Shown here piece by piece: positions 1 through 11,475 of a stretch of 64,000 nucleotides of DNA; the first letter of the stretch is position 1, and each line of letters opens with the position of its first letter. The notes under the pieces are model-generated. The model searched no databases. It saw nothing but the letters and a program-made list of their open reading frames with translations, and was not told where the DNA came from. A program made the position numbers and the translations under genes. This stretch comes from Lathyrus oleraceus (lineage: Eukaryota; Streptophyta; Magnoliopsida; Fabales; Fabaceae). The stretch spans positions 426,894,319 through 426,958,318 of the forward strand of contig NC_066584.1 of assembly GCF_024323335.1 (NCBI RefSeq), in the 5' to 3' direction.

Positions 1-1500
1 ATACGACCAAATCTAGAAGAAAAATGACTTAATGTAGCATAGCTTCGGATTTTTGGTTTTTGATTTTTTTTATTAGTTATAAATAGAAACGAAGAAGTGA
101 TATAAAAAGAAATCAATCGTGACGTATACTCTATGTTAAATCTGAAATCCAAGCACTCGGAACATTTTCTAGATCTTAGAATTTGAAGAATATTTTTTGA
201 ATTTCTAAAAACTTTTAAAAATAATCAAGTGAAATAAAAATTTCAAATTTAATGAAACCTAAAAATGAGCTTGGATCCTCCCATTCATTATTCTCTCCTC
301 TTCTAACTCTCCTTATATCTCTTAATCTTATTTTCTCTCTTCATTAAAAAAAATCAACATAAAGAATAAATTAAGAGAGATAGAAAAAGAAGAGGAGAAA
401 GAAGAGAATAGTGAAGAACAGTATCTTAAAAATAGTTCCTTTAAGATAATTTTTTTAATAGTTTAAATACTGTTTCAATTCTATGTTTAAAACAAATTTC
501 TCAATAAATAACTTTTTTTACTTAATTTTATAAATTGTTATATATCAAATACTAAAAAATTTATCATAAGGGAAATAAAAATAATTTTATAAATAAAAAG
601 TACCTAATATTTTAAACAACACAGACCTAATTTTCATTTACCTTCCTCTTTTTTCTTCTTTTCCTTTTCCCTTGCTTTCTTCTTTTCACTTTGACCTCAA
701 AATCTTCTTGTTCCCTCTAAACTCCCATTAATAGTTGAACTTTCTATACAGTCTTACATTAAAGAATAATTTATTTGACTTGTTTCCGTCATGCGTTACA
801 TCTACCACATATTTCTATACCAAAAGCTATATGTGATCGTATAATATATAGTTTATTAGCTAAGTGAGCTTCTAGATCTCATTACCATCTAAACACATTG
901 ATTAATGGGAATCACTTCATTTAACGCGTTTAAATAAACCATATAGTATTATCTTAGGCAGATCTCAACTACTAAGATCATTGTCATCTAGTATTATCTA
1001 TGAACAGAAGTCAACATTAATTCATTAATCATCAAAAGTCCAAAGGCAGAATGACAATTTTGTGTTAAAAATTTAAGAGAATGTAACCTATAAAGCTCAT
1101 AAATTAGCAATGTGAGTTGTCATTGTTTATTAATTAAAATATTTATTTTCCTTTGCATATTATCCTTGTTTATTTTGTGTTTTCATGACTTTTCACTTTT
1201 TTGATATTCAATTTTGATTTTGGATCAACTAGGTTATAGATCAACATATTAAATTATATTTGATTAAATTAGCACTGTGAGTTGTCTTGGGATAGTTAAG
1301 AACAAGGCAGCTGGTATCATTAAAAACCAGTAGTTTGTGGTTGTGCACTGTGAGTAGGAGTAGGTTTATTGATAAATAAGAAGCCACTATAGGGATAACA
1401 TTGGTTCTTATAAACTCAAAATGAAGATTATTTTTCTTTCTTAATGGCATGGTACTGCATTTTGCTATGTATTGCGAAAACAGTTTATTGCTAATTCAAA
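1..1500. other. AT-rich intergenic DNA, no gene seen
   Basis: Very AT-rich sequence with only short ORFs that have no recognisable motif on either strand. It contains homopurine/homopyrimidine stretches, annotated separately as a foldback. I see no coding signal. Confidence 0.6.
286..413. repeat. Imperfect pyrimidine/purine foldback
   Basis: A pyrimidine-rich arm (about 286-350, CATTATTCTCTCCTC...) is followed after a short A-rich spacer by its imperfect reverse complement (about 361-413, ...GAGAATAGTG). The outermost bases pair well and the arms differ by small indels. This could be a small foldback or MITE-like relic. No clear target duplication was identified. Confidence 0.45.
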
Positions 1501-1759
1501 AATATTTTCACCAACATCTGTGGACACTAAATAGTAATATGCATTTGTGTCTTGAATGGCGCCCATAATACGCTATCTCTTGTCAGTCGAACTCCCTCCC
1601 AGTGAGATGGAAGAAAAAAGATATGAAAATATGCATCAAAGTTTACTATGTTATTTGGGAAGCTCTTAAAGATGGGAAATGCCTCCCCCATGTTGAGATG
1701 CCTAGGGGAAAACAAATTTGCTTTGGTCCTCACGTAGGTCTACTAAGGAGCATGTGGTA

Positions 1760-2755
1760 GTCACTCTAAAGGGTGAGCACTTTCTCAAACATTTCTTAAG
1801 GGGGATATTATTGGCCCACTCTGATGAACGATAGCGCAAAATTCTTTATAAAGTGTGACAAATGCCAGAAGCACCCTAACTTACATCATGCGCCAACCAA
1901 GAACCTTCACTCTGTCACATCCCCACGTCCATTTTATTAATGGGGCGTGGAAAACTTAGGTCATTTCCTGCTAGCATATGGCCAACTAAAGTTCTTGATT
2001 GTTCAAGTAAACTACTTTACGAAATGGATATAAGCTGAAGTCGTCTCCAAAATCACAATAGAAAGGGTTTGTTGCTTACACTGGCAGCGAATCATATGCA
2101 TGTTCGATTTGCTAGGAGTTATCATCTCAGATAATGGCACATAATTCGCCAATTCTACTATGGTCGATTTTTGTGAAGACCTAGGAATACTAACGAAGTT
2201 CATTTTAGTTGTCCACCCACAGGTGAACGGGAAGACATAGTCGTCGAACAAGGTGATATTAGGCAAAATAAGGACAAAATTGGATGAAGCCAAGGGGCTC
2301 TGAGTCGAACAACTCCAAGAAGTTCTATGGTCATATCATACCACAACCCATTCAACAATGGTATATGGAATTGAGGGTATGTTTCCTGTCGAAATCGATA
2401 CGCGTACGTGGATACGCTCTTAGTTCAATGAAGAAGAAAATGAGGGGGGATTTGGTGTGCAGCTGATCTAATTGACAAAACCCGTGAAGTCGTCCATATC
2501 AGAGAATTCGCTGCCAAACAGTTGGCTTTCAGATGGTACAACTCCAAGGTAGTCCCGAGGGAAATTCAGAAGAGTGACATGATGCTCAAGAAAGTTATCT
2601 TACCCACTAGCTTGGAGAAACTGTAACCTAATTGGGAATGTCCATACCGCCTATGTCAAAATTTACCTCATTGATCTTACAAAATTGAAGAGCTAGATGA
2701 AAGACTTATCCCTAGGGCGTGGAACTCAATCAACTTGAGATATTATTACAATTGG
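1760..2755 (+). pseudogene. Decayed Ty3/gypsy integrase C-terminal pol fragment
   Basis: In translation across several frames, integrase landmarks appear in order: a CDKCQ zinc-finger end (near 1852), YFTKWI (near 2010), ISDNGT with the second catalytic Asp (near 2122), then HPQVNGKT-stop-SSNK (near 2212). In the last motif the codon expected for the catalytic Glu is TAG. Downstream pieces resemble the integrase tail (LWSYHTT, MVYG, EEENEGG, RRYYN-like, ending near NSINLRYYY). Many stops and shifts make it non-functional. Family (Ty3/gypsy integrase, Tat-like) is inferred from these motifs. No RT precedes it, so the copy is truncated. Confidence 0.75.
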
Positions 2756-2891
2756 TCATTGATTATCTTTCTAAGGAGAGAAGCACCCTCCAATGTATAA
2801 GATTCTTTAAAAGTGTTTTTTATAGTGTTTTCCAAAAAAAATGAAGGAATTTCAAGAAGGGTCCGTCGTTAAATTTTATAAATAATTTAAT

Positions 2892-3138
2892 GTTTGATTC
2901 TCAAGAAGGAATCCTTGCCGCCCTTAAAGGCTATATAAATGTTGAATTCATAAGAGGAATCTTTCCCACCCTTGAAGGCAATTTGAATGATGGATCCTCA
3001 AGAATGAATCATTGCCGCCAATAAAGGCTATATAAATGTTGGATGCTCAAAGAGAAATTCTTGCCGCTCTTAGATGCTGGATCTTCTTTGAAGAATCCTT
3101 GACGTCCAAAGGGAAATACAAATATTGGGTCCCTACTA
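2892..3138 (+). repeat. About five degenerate ~49 bp tandem units
   Basis: Repeated phrases such as CTCAAGAAGGAATCCTTGCC and AAAGGCTATATAAATGTTG recur every roughly 49 bp with indels. The array lies just downstream of the decayed integrase. Short tandem arrays are common in the 3' untranslated region of Tat-type Ty3 elements, so I read this as part of the same relic. Confidence 0.6.
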
Positions 3139-3244
3139 AAAATTATAAGTTTCGTCAACTCTCTCACAATTGGCCCTCTTGCCCAATGATAAAACACGCC
3201 ACTCTTTAATAAACAACGAAACAAATAACACAACAAAAATCTGA

Positions 3245-3440
3245 GGGACTTAACTTAAAGTTCCGTATGAGAGACTCAACTTTTTGTCTGAGGATTTCAA
3301 CTTAAAGTTTTGTCTTAAAAATTCAATTAAATTCTCGCCTGAAAAGTTTAACTTAAAGTCTCTCCTAAATTTTTTAACTTAAAGTCTCACCTGAAAAATT
3401 CAACTTAAAATCTTGGAAGAGACACTCAATTTAAAATCAT
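3245..3440 (+). repeat. About seven degenerate ~27 bp tandem units
   Basis: The core AACTTAAAGTCTC with CCTGAAAA spacers recurs about every 26-28 bp (for example near 3250, 3300, 3350, 3378, 3405). The units are diverged. This is probably the second part of the 3' noncoding or LTR-proximal repeat region of the decayed Ty3 element upstream. Confidence 0.6.
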
Positions 3441-4140
3441 CATAGTATTACAATTAACTATTTACCATTATTATTTACAAGAGGAAGTTTGTCTAAGCTT
3501 GAAGGTATTTTAGCATAAGACACTTGTGCTTATAATATTGTCATTGTTCACATACAATTATTTGTCATTATTATTCACATATGATATAATATTGTCATTA
3601 TCTACCATACTTGTTCAACTTCAATTATTTTGAACATTAGTCAAGAGTAAACCATATAAGACACTTCTTCCTCTATATTTTATCATATATTTTCAGTCAT
3701 AATCAAATACTCATTTTTTCTACATCTGTATCACCTTGCTTATCACACTATTTTAATTAACTAAATTATTAATCAAATCCCCCAATTTTTAAATGCAATC
3801 TAAATCAATTATCTATTTAATTGAATTAACCACAAATTTAGTGATTAACCCGATGTCTCACGTCTCACATGTATGAAAAATTCTATATTTTGACACTAAT
3901 GGTGGTTTAGTCTATAGTCTAGTGTCTCACAGTGTTCCTCTCCTTCTTACCTTCCAAGGCAAGTATTGTTTCTAAAGTTGCACACAACACGGTTTTGTTT
4001 TTCATAGGTAAAATGTTACTGTCTAAAGAATATTGTTTTTTTTTAGAGAATTGATGTTTAAGTTTAAATAGTACTATCATATTGATTAAGAATGTACTTA
4101 TATGTAAAAGAATAGTCTTGCAAGCCTCATATTATAATCT
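3441..4140. other. AT-rich spacer, no gene seen
   Basis: AT-rich sequence between the Ty3 relic and the 3' end of the HIPP gene. It has short direct repeats of ATTATTTGTCATTATTATTCAC type near 3560. No supported coding region. Confidence 0.5.
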
Positions 4141-4215
4141 ACACTATACATCATAGTGCTTTTACAAAATAAAAAGAGACACAGATTCAATAATCTTTAA
4201 ATTAGCATAGAAAAC

Positions 4216-4834
4216 TTAGATGATGACACAACTATTAGGATCCTCTTCGACGCTAACCGCGCCGTAGTAAGGATTGTATTGAGGTTTTATCTGATGACTG
4301 TAATAGGCATGTGTTCCATAGAACATGAAAGGATCAACAATATTTGTTTTTGTTGAATCCTTCTTATCATCTTCCTTCTTTTTAGGTTCTTCTTTCTTTT
4401 CCTCTTTAGCTGCTCCAACAGAGATTATTTCTGCATGACAAAACTTTCTTAGCTTAGCCACTACTTTGACTGCATCAATATCTCCTATTGCAGTTAATTT
4501 CATGTCTTTCATGTCCACTGAAACTGACTCAACCCCTGCAACAATATTACAAATAAAATCTCAGTATTTCACTAAAACAATTCAATTCTATATAAATTAT
4601 TTTCATGAACCAAAAAAGCATAATTCCAATAAATTAAATACCTGAAAGGCCAGAGACAGCTTTCATAGCTTTTTGCTTGATTTTGTCGTCATGTATCTCC
4701 AACTTTAACACCACTTTCTGTCACACAAAAATTAACTAGTTGTTAATAAGAAAAGAAAAGTCACCAATTATGTTTTAGCTAAGATGAAGAAAATAGAAGA
4801 GTGGTTAAAATCAAGGTAAAGAACTAACCATCAT
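4216..4834 (-). CDS. Heavy-metal-associated isoprenylated plant protein (HIPP), HMA fold without CxxC
   Basis: Three exons on the minus strand: 4834-4829 (ATGATG), 4717-4642 and 4535-4216, with GT..AG introns and phases that join cleanly to a 133-residue protein. It begins MMKVVLKLEIHDDKIKQKAM, a beta-alpha-beta start typical of HMA-like domains (about residues 3-70). The loop that usually carries MxCxxC reads LEIHDDK, so the usual metal-binding cysteines are absent. A lysine/glutamate-rich linker follows (about 75-90), then a tail rich in Pro/Tyr, ending CVII, a CaaX-type prenylation box. Known family members are small cytosolic or membrane-tethered proteins linked to metal handling and defence; some cysteine-less HMA proteins are effector targets. 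The exact role here is unknown. The start is chosen because exon 1 plus exon 2 restores the conserved KVVLKL strand. This is the only gene in the window that looks like an intact host gene. Confidence 0.9.
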
Positions 4835-4985
4835 TGTTATGGAAGCTTGTGATATGTGAGATGAGATGTATAAATAAGGTAGAAGAACTCTTGATGAAAA
4901 ATGGAATAGAATATAGAGATGAAGGGAAGATGTAAGTTTTCAAATTGAAATGAAGTTATGAATTGAAGATATAATTGTTTGAGGG

Positions 4986-4993
4986 TTTTTATA
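4986..4993 (-). promoter_or_regulatory. TATA box of the HIPP gene
   Basis: On the minus strand the sequence reads CTATAAAAACC, a strong plant TATA box, about 150 bp upstream of the HIPP start codon. Transcription would start around 4955-4962, giving a 5' UTR of roughly 120-130 nt. A second, weaker match (TTTATACA, about 4868-4876) lies closer to the start codon. Confidence 0.6.
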
Positions 4994-4994
4994 G

Positions 4995-5486
4995 TAACGA
5001 AGGAAGAGTCAACCGAAACAAGTCAAGAGAAATAGTGTGTGGCTTTCTAGGAAAGTTAAGCAGCAGAAATAAAGGACCTTTTCCAATATACCGTTCCTTC
5101 GTGGAGCACTCGATCCTACATAAACAAAAAAGGGATATGACCGGTTCTATGGTGGACCTAAACTAGACTGATGTTTAAGAAAAGTATTCATATATGGTCA
5201 CTCATTAAGCGAGTACATCCATTTGACCCCTACTGTTCGGCGGTAGAGCTCCGACAGACACCACCTCTTACCGCCACCACTATTAATAATTATTAAAATG
5301 TATCAATCATATGTATAATTTTTTTTGGTGATATTTAATATGGAGATGTTGGAGATCGAATGAATGTATGACTTTATTAGAATATTTATGGAATATTCTC
5401 TAAATAAGATATTATTAAAATTTTATAAAGATCGATGAACTTTATGGTTATAAGCTCAATAAAAATCAAGAAAAAACAATTTTAAT
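4995..5486. other. Upstream region of the HIPP gene, no gene seen
   Basis: No supported coding region. A GC-richer patch near 5235-5285 (GGCGGTAGAGCTCCGACAGA) stands out from the AT-rich surroundings but has no assignable identity. Confidence 0.4.
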
Positions 5487-6082
5487 TTGTTATGGACACA
5501 TGTTCATTTTTTAAAAATGTTTTTTGTCGAAACGATCCCGAGTGATCACCCTATAAGTTTATTTAGAGATTTGGGAAATAGTGATTCGACTTCTTTAATT
5601 AGGGTCGAAGCATCTTTTAACTTAGATTCTTGTCGTTTAGTTAATAGTCAGCCAATTTCCATTGTGATACTTGTACCTGAGGACTCTGAGTCGGAGAAAC
5701 TTTCCAATAGCTCCCAGGATAGGAAGGCTTCCCCTAGTGGGTCTTCTTTATATGCTCTTTTTCTGACGAAGATGTAGGGGATGATCATACAGCCGATTCT
5801 ACGCTCGCATCGTCTGAAATTGCGGGATCTTCAACTTCACCTGTTTTGTTGACTTCAGAGATGGAGGTTGTCATTTTGAATAGGGAGGATGCCAAAAATT
5901 TCATCAAGACTTACCAAAAGACTTATGGTCGGGGCTTGAGTGATTCTAACATTAAGGATCACCCAACATGTGAGGCTCAGTGGAAAGGTGTTAGTTGGCT
6001 CAATCCCTTAGGGATCATTAAGACCGGTGAAATACCTTCGAAAGGAGTCACGTTACTGGAGCTAGCTAGTACAAAAATATAG
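5487..6082 (+). pseudogene. Unassigned broken ORF, probably mobile-element derived
   Basis: Two ORFs, 5487-5777 and 5846-6082, read as one protein of about 190-200 residues broken by a single one-base shift near 5760. The acidic, serine-rich stretch (EDSESEKLSNSSQDRK, then SDEDVGDD after the shift) continues across the break. The likeliest start is the ATG at 5517 (MFFVETIPSD). I do not recognise a domain. The C-terminal part (NREDAKNFIKTYQKTYGRG) is hydrophilic and could be the end of a gag-like protein, but nothing proves it. It ends about 60 bp before a Tekay-type LTR that starts at 6140, so its downstream context was cut by that insertion. Confidence 0.35.
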
Positions 6083-7329
6083 CTTGGTTGACTCAGAGAT
6101 AAGGGGAACCTCCTCTGTTTTAAGTGACTCGACGACTTTTGTAACATTCCGAATTTATATTAAATTATTTGAGTGATATGTATGGTTTATTCGATTTATT
6201 AGTGATTTAATTAAATATTAGATTATATTTTAGAGTTAGGAGGAAATATAATTTTATTTAAATTAGAGAGTGATGGATGGATTGAGTAATAGTTGAGGTG
6301 TGGTGAGGATAGAAAACTATTTGAATTAAAATAAAATAATTATTTTGAGTATTAATTATTTATTTGAATAATAGAAATAAAATGGAAAATAGAGTTTAGT
6401 GAGGGTGTGAGGAGAGTTTGGGATTGAAGGAAGTAATTGGAAATTTTAGGTTAAATAAATAGATAAAGTGTTAAGATTATGGCACAGTATGTGAAAAAGG
6501 TGGAAAACAGAAAGATCATGAGATTTTGGGAAAAAGGGCAAAAGACTTTGAACGCTCGTAGGAAGGAAGAGAGAGGTAGATCCCTAGATATCATACCCCG
6601 AAATTTGCTCCACTTAATTCATTTGCATTTACCCATTGACATTCATTCATCTGAAGCTAAATCATTCATACATTTTGTTTTTTCATACATTATTCCACTA
6701 CATGTCCATAAATGCAATTTGTCTTGCATCATTTTGAATGTTTGTTAGCATGGATGTTTAGGAACTTATTTCTTGACTCATATTGAACTTTTATTTCTAC
6801 TAATTGGTTTAAATAAGTCAAATATTTGTGATATCTTTGTTCTATATGAAAAGTTGTATTTTATTTTACTTTCTTTTACATCAAAAAAAATTTAAGATGA
6901 TATAAAACAAGTCTTACATTACTATATGATATTTTATTTTGAGGTAAGTGGGGAAACTCTTTACATATAGGTGCTTAGGAAGTAGGGTAGTGAGGGATCC
7001 TAACCCTCTTATCTTTTTCTCCTTAATTTTCTATCTGTGATCATTGTTTGTATGTTTGTGGGAACCCTTCTACCTTGTTCTTGAATACCTTGTGTGAGGT
7101 TAGAAATAAATATTTATTTTTGTGATTTTTGTCTTACCTTGTTGTTGTATGATAATCTGTGGTTATGCCCTTTGGGGAGAATATTCTTAATAACAATTAG
7201 ATCATGGTATATAACTGTTTAGAGTTTGACCTGTGTTGGTTTTTGAGCAATAACTGTAAAATTCACAAAAATATCTCAAATGATTTTTTTATCGAAAAAT
7301 CACTTTTTATCAGGAAAAAATCAGAAAAA

Positions 7330-7640
7330 AATGGAAATTCGGAGGGGGAGGCATACTATGATATGTGGAAGCCGAAATAGGGTCGCACGACGGAGCCACG
7401 AAGGCAGGCAACGCTGACCGGAAAATTGGGGGAGCCGCAGGACACCGGGTCGCGGCGGCGGGTGGCAGAGCGGTCGGAATCGGGAGCCACGCGTAGGGAG
7501 GTAGAGCCGTCGGAGTTTAGGAGCCGCGAGGAGGGCAACAGAGGCCGTTGAAGTTTGTGTCATGCGATAGAGGGGAGTTGTGGGGCGGTTGTGACGAGTT
7601 AGTTACGAGCGACGACTTTTCGGATGGTCGGCACTTCAGC
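7330..7640. other. GC-rich island inside the Tekay A LTR
   Basis: Sharp change to GC-rich sequence with many CG dinucleotides (for example GGTCGCGGCGGCGGGTGG near 7450) inside an AT-rich LTR. Minus-strand ORFs here are arginine/proline-rich composition effects and not credible genes. The island may be the leader or R region of the LTR. Confidence 0.45.
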
Positions 7641-8124
7641 GCTTCTGTGTTTGATTTGTTGTCCCGTTATTGAGTTTTAAGCAATTTTTGACTTCATTGA
7701 CTTTTTGTTACCATTTGATGAGTTTGAGACTTAGATTTGTTACATTAAAGTTTTTAGAGTTGCTTTTGAGTTGTTAAGTAATTTACTCTAAAATTATTGA
7801 GTTGAGTTGAGATTTAAGTAATATGATATGTTTAGAGTTGTTTTGATAATGTTAGAGTTGCCTTGGATGATTATTGCCTTACCCTTTTGTTGGTTTTACA
7901 TAAGTAATAATGTGAATTACTTTGTTGGTGAGTAGTACTGAGATAATGTATTAAGTGCTCAGAGAGAGCTAATGGTAGTCTCATTCATTGTTCAGAAAGA
8001 ACGTTGTGTTATAGAGAGGAACCAAAGCCGTGGATAAATAAATAACATAACTTTGTAATCAAAACCTTGGTACCATATGATATCTCTGAGGAGTATATTG
8101 CATTAGTGCATTTGCATTGTGATT

Positions 8125-8148
8125 TTGTTGTTGTTGTTGTTGTTGTTG
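8125..8148 (+). repeat. (TTG)8 microsatellite
   Basis: Eight uninterrupted TTG triplets within the Tekay A LTR. Confidence 0.9.
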
Positions 8149-8623
8149 ATTGTCTGAGAATGATAATTGGTGTTATGTATGAGTATCCTTACTGTTTAAT
8201 GCACAATTATCATCTATAAAGTTATTCTCACCCATGTTTGTTGTTTTGTTGTGTTCTGTACTCTCTTGGAGTATAGATAATCAGGTATATGATTAGTTAT
8301 TATTGAGCTGGAGGAGGGCATTGAGGTTTTTCACTTATTTGTTATTTTTTGTGTTATTTAGTTTTGGAGGTGCTATGATCTGTAACACTGAGTTTGGACA
8401 TTTTATTCAATGTTTTTAGTCGTTGGATTAATTTGATTAATCGAGTGTTTTATTTTGTTGAGATATTATAAATCATATTTGAAGTTGATTTTGCTGCGTG
8501 GTTATAAAAAGTTTTTGAAAGGTGTGATTATTTTAGGGATGTGTGACACCCTTATTGGTTAAGTATGATTGTTGCATATTTTTATTTTAATTAAGAGTAT
8601 TCGGGGATAGGATGTTACATAGT

Positions 8624-8636
8624 TGGTATAAGAGTA
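8624..8636 (+). other. Primer binding site of Tekay A (initiator-Met tRNA type)
   Basis: Reads TTGGTATAAGAGTAGG, close to TGGTATCAGAGC, the PBS complementary to initiator methionine tRNA used by many plant Ty3 and copia elements. It lies five bases after the LTR end. One or two mutations from the expected site. Confidence 0.65.
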
Positions 8637-8649
8637 GGTTGGTCCATTC

Positions 8650-9075
8650 GACCTAGGTTGTGTGAGATGTTTCAAGTGTGGAAGGTTGGTTCAGTGTTTG
8701 TTGATTGCAAGAGTGTAGTTTGTTGGATGAGTCAATGTTGTTTCCTGAGTTTGGTGAAGAGGAAGATTCGAGGTTTATATATTCTAACAAAGATGAGACT
8801 CGAGTGTTTGCTATGTTCTCTTCTTTGAAAGTCGAGGCTGGAGTTGTGAGTATTGATATGTCAGTGGTGTGCGAGTTTTCATATGTCTTTTCCATATGAC
8901 ATTAGTGATTTACCATCAGAGAGAGAAATTGAGTTAGCCCTAGATTTAGTACCTGATACTAGACCTGTGTCAATGACACCTTATATAATGTCGTCAGAGT
9001 TGGATGAGCTGAAGAGTCGGGTAGAAAAGCTCATGGAACAGAAATTTGTTAGACCAAGTGTCTCACCGTGGGGAG
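8650..9075 (+). pseudogene. Tekay A: truncated gag/protease joined to RT N-terminus
   Basis: Directly after the PBS region a CxxC zinc-knuckle-like remnant (VRCFKCGR, near 8660) is followed by protease/RT linker sequence (8705-8890: LFPEFGEEEDSR, VVCEFSYVF). A one-base shift near 8890 leads into the start of reverse transcriptase (ISDLPSEREIELALDLVP, then KFVRPSVSPWG at 9050-9072). Most of gag is missing, so a large internal deletion has occurred. The frame stops where a second LTR begins at 9076. Assignment to the Tekay/chromovirus group is from the DLPPEREVEF...RPSVSPWG pattern known for that lineage. Confidence 0.75.
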
Positions 9076-11245
9076 TGTAACATCCTGGCTTTTGAGTTAT
9101 TATTTTAATTGGTTTATTTGTATTTTCATTTAATTATTGTGTGCGATAATTGAATTATTTTGGGTGATGGGGTATGTGACCTCGAGATGAAGGTGTAGGA
9201 GTAATTAGAGATTGGTAGAAGTGGGCTAGAATTATTAAGAATTTATTTTAGTAATTAAAATAATTATATTTTATTTTAATTTAATTAATTAAATGGAAAA
9301 TAGAGAGTTTGATGCTGAATTGAGAATTACGAAAAATAGAGGGGACGAAGGAGCGAGAATGTTAGTAAGTGAGAGGTGAGTTTATAATTTTAACTAGATT
9401 AACTTAATGATATAAATTAGAAGATAACGTAGTTTAGGGTGTTTCTATCATACGGAAAATTAAAATTTGGGATTATAGAGGAGGCTAGAGAAGGTGCAAG
9501 AGTAAAGTTAGGAACTTTGAGGAATTTAGAGAATCAAAATCAATTTTTTTTTTTTACTATTGCTAGGATAATAAGGTAAGGGGGAAGTTTCTTCATAAAT
9601 GGGTATAATGCATGAAGGGTAAAATGAGGAGTCATTAACCTCTAATATGATTGTTGGGTTTTTAATTGAATTCTGTAATTTGATGATGAGTTGATGTTAT
9701 GTGATGATGTTGGTGATGAAATTCGTGTACTATTATGTATGAAAAATTCATTTATGTTTGTTTTGAAACTCCTCCATTATTGTGCTGAAAAAGCTTTAAA
9801 AGCATAACCTGAAAACCTTGAAAAGTGATGATTTCGTTGATACCAATCTGTGATATAGTATGAATTTGTTGTTTTAATCATTGAATAAATGTAGTATATT
9901 AAATTCTGAGTGTTTTGTACAGGATCGGAATCGGAGAGCTCCGGAAGTGCTCCTATGGGGGAAATTTGCAAAACATCGTTTTTGGGTTCTGGGTATCTCT
10001 ACGGGTCGTAGAAACTGCTATGGACGGTTGTAGCAACTCCCTGGAATTTGTACTAGGTGAGACATTTTTTAGTGTAACTTGAGTTTCCAGACTCAGATTG
10101 AGGCGTATTTTAAAGTGATGGAAAGCTAACGCGAAGTACTATCCCATGGTGATAGTTTAGGACTGTAGTTATATATGTATAATGAATGGAGATGAAATCA
10201 TATGAATATGTGTGATGTGTTATCATTATAAAGGTAGCATAATCATGAATCAATGGTGTTGTTCAGTAATGTTGAGAGTGTTAATCCTACTGTTTATGCT
10301 ACTACGTAATTGTGAATAATTGATGATCATGTTGTGTTGAATGTGTAAGTTGTGATGTTGACATGCTACCGTATAAGCATAAATTATATTAATATATTGT
10401 GTGATGTTGTTGTGGGATGATAGTTTGGGAGGGGAACTATTATTGTTGGGTTAATGCATGTTTTGTTTATTGTCGGAAGGGGACTTTGAACATTATGTCG
10501 TTGTTGCATTGATGTGTTATGACATGCATTCATTATGTCGTTGTTGTTGATGAAAGAGGCAAGTTGCAATCTTAGCAGAGTAGATTAGTGACTTGTTTTG
10601 AATTCGAGTAGGATGGATTCAGGGTTCGAGCAGGGCGAATCCGATTCTTGAGTGAACCAATTGATGATGATATGCTACCACATGCATATGAATCTAGACG
10701 AAGTTGTAAGTCTCATTGCATAATTTAATTGATGAGTATGTGGTTGCTTTGTGTATGATGATGGATTGGGTGTGAGAATGATATTGTGTGATTGATATGG
10801 ATTTTGTAGATGTTTGATTTCTACCTTGTAGCTTATTCCGTTAATTTATTAATGTGAAATATCACCCCCTTTGCTTTGATGTTGTCCACCATGGACATCT
10901 TGCAGATACTCAAGAGTAGAGTTGTTGCTATGAGTGGGAATTAACTCTTGGAGTTATTCTCATTAGTTATCTCTTTTTCATATTTAGTCGCTATGCTCTG
11001 ATTCTGTAACACTAGGGGAGAATAATCTTTTCTTTATTATGGTTGATGTCGACGTATTTGTTTTGTTGAAGTTTGATAATTATTATGATGGTTTATTTGA
11101 ACTTGTTGAAAGTGGATATTGAAACTTCCTTTTTGAATCATTTTGTGAAAGTTAGGTCTTTATAAGATCTAAATTAAAGTTAACCTGTTTTATTATAGCA
11201 ATTTATGTGATTATGTTCCGATGATACCCTAAGTGAAGGTGAACA
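9076..11245 (+). repeat. Tekay-like LTR inserted in the RT of element A (solo LTR?)
   Basis: Starts TGTAACATCCTGGC exactly after the RT motif RPSVSPWG and shares blocks with the LTR at 50867 (GAGTTATTATTTTAATTG; TATAATTTTAA with TAGATTAAC). RT sequence resumes near 11250-11265, so the intervening ~2.17 kb behaves as a solo LTR. The 3' end is not sharp: no clean ...ACA end or copy of the left flank GGGAG was found, so a small deletion at the right junction is likely. Confidence 0.65.
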
Positions 11246-11475
11246 TGCAATGGCAGGTGTTGTATTAAGAACAAGTACCCTATTCCCATAATCAATGACC
11301 TTAAAAATCAGCTGGTTGGTGCTTGTGGGTTCATCAAGGTCGATTTGAGATCGGGCTATCATTGGATCCGAGTGAAGACTGAGGATATTCCAAAGACAAC
11401 ATTTAGGACTCGATACGGTCACTATGAGTACTCAGTGATGTCGTTCAGTGTGTCTAATGCCTCCAGTAAACTTTG
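11246..11475 (+). pseudogene. Tekay A: RT fragment resumed after the inserted LTR
   Basis: From NKYP near 11265 the frame reads [35 protein letters not shown] and [13 protein letters not shown], the RT finger/palm region that normally follows RPSVSPWG by about 45 residues. It ends at a TGA (11474) after SNASSKL, where homology stops, before the catalytic YIDD motif. The copy is therefore truncated on the 3' side. Confidence 0.8.

Larger units (their letters stand above)
6140..8619 (+). repeat. 5' LTR of Tekay-like Ty3 element A (about 2.48 kb)
   Basis: Begins TGTAACATTCC and ends GGATGTTACA, giving the inverted terminal TGTAACAT/ATGTTACA. It is followed five bases later by a primer binding site resembling TGGTATCAGAGC. 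The start resembles the LTRs at 9076 and 50867. It contains a GC-rich island (7330-7640) and a GTT microsatellite. No partner 3' LTR is visible in the window, so element A is truncated. Confidence 0.75.

Noticed and set aside
7321..7563. Arginine/proline-rich minus-strand ORFs in the GC island
   Set aside because: Frames overlap each other and come from GC-rich composition of the LTR; no motif or start context.
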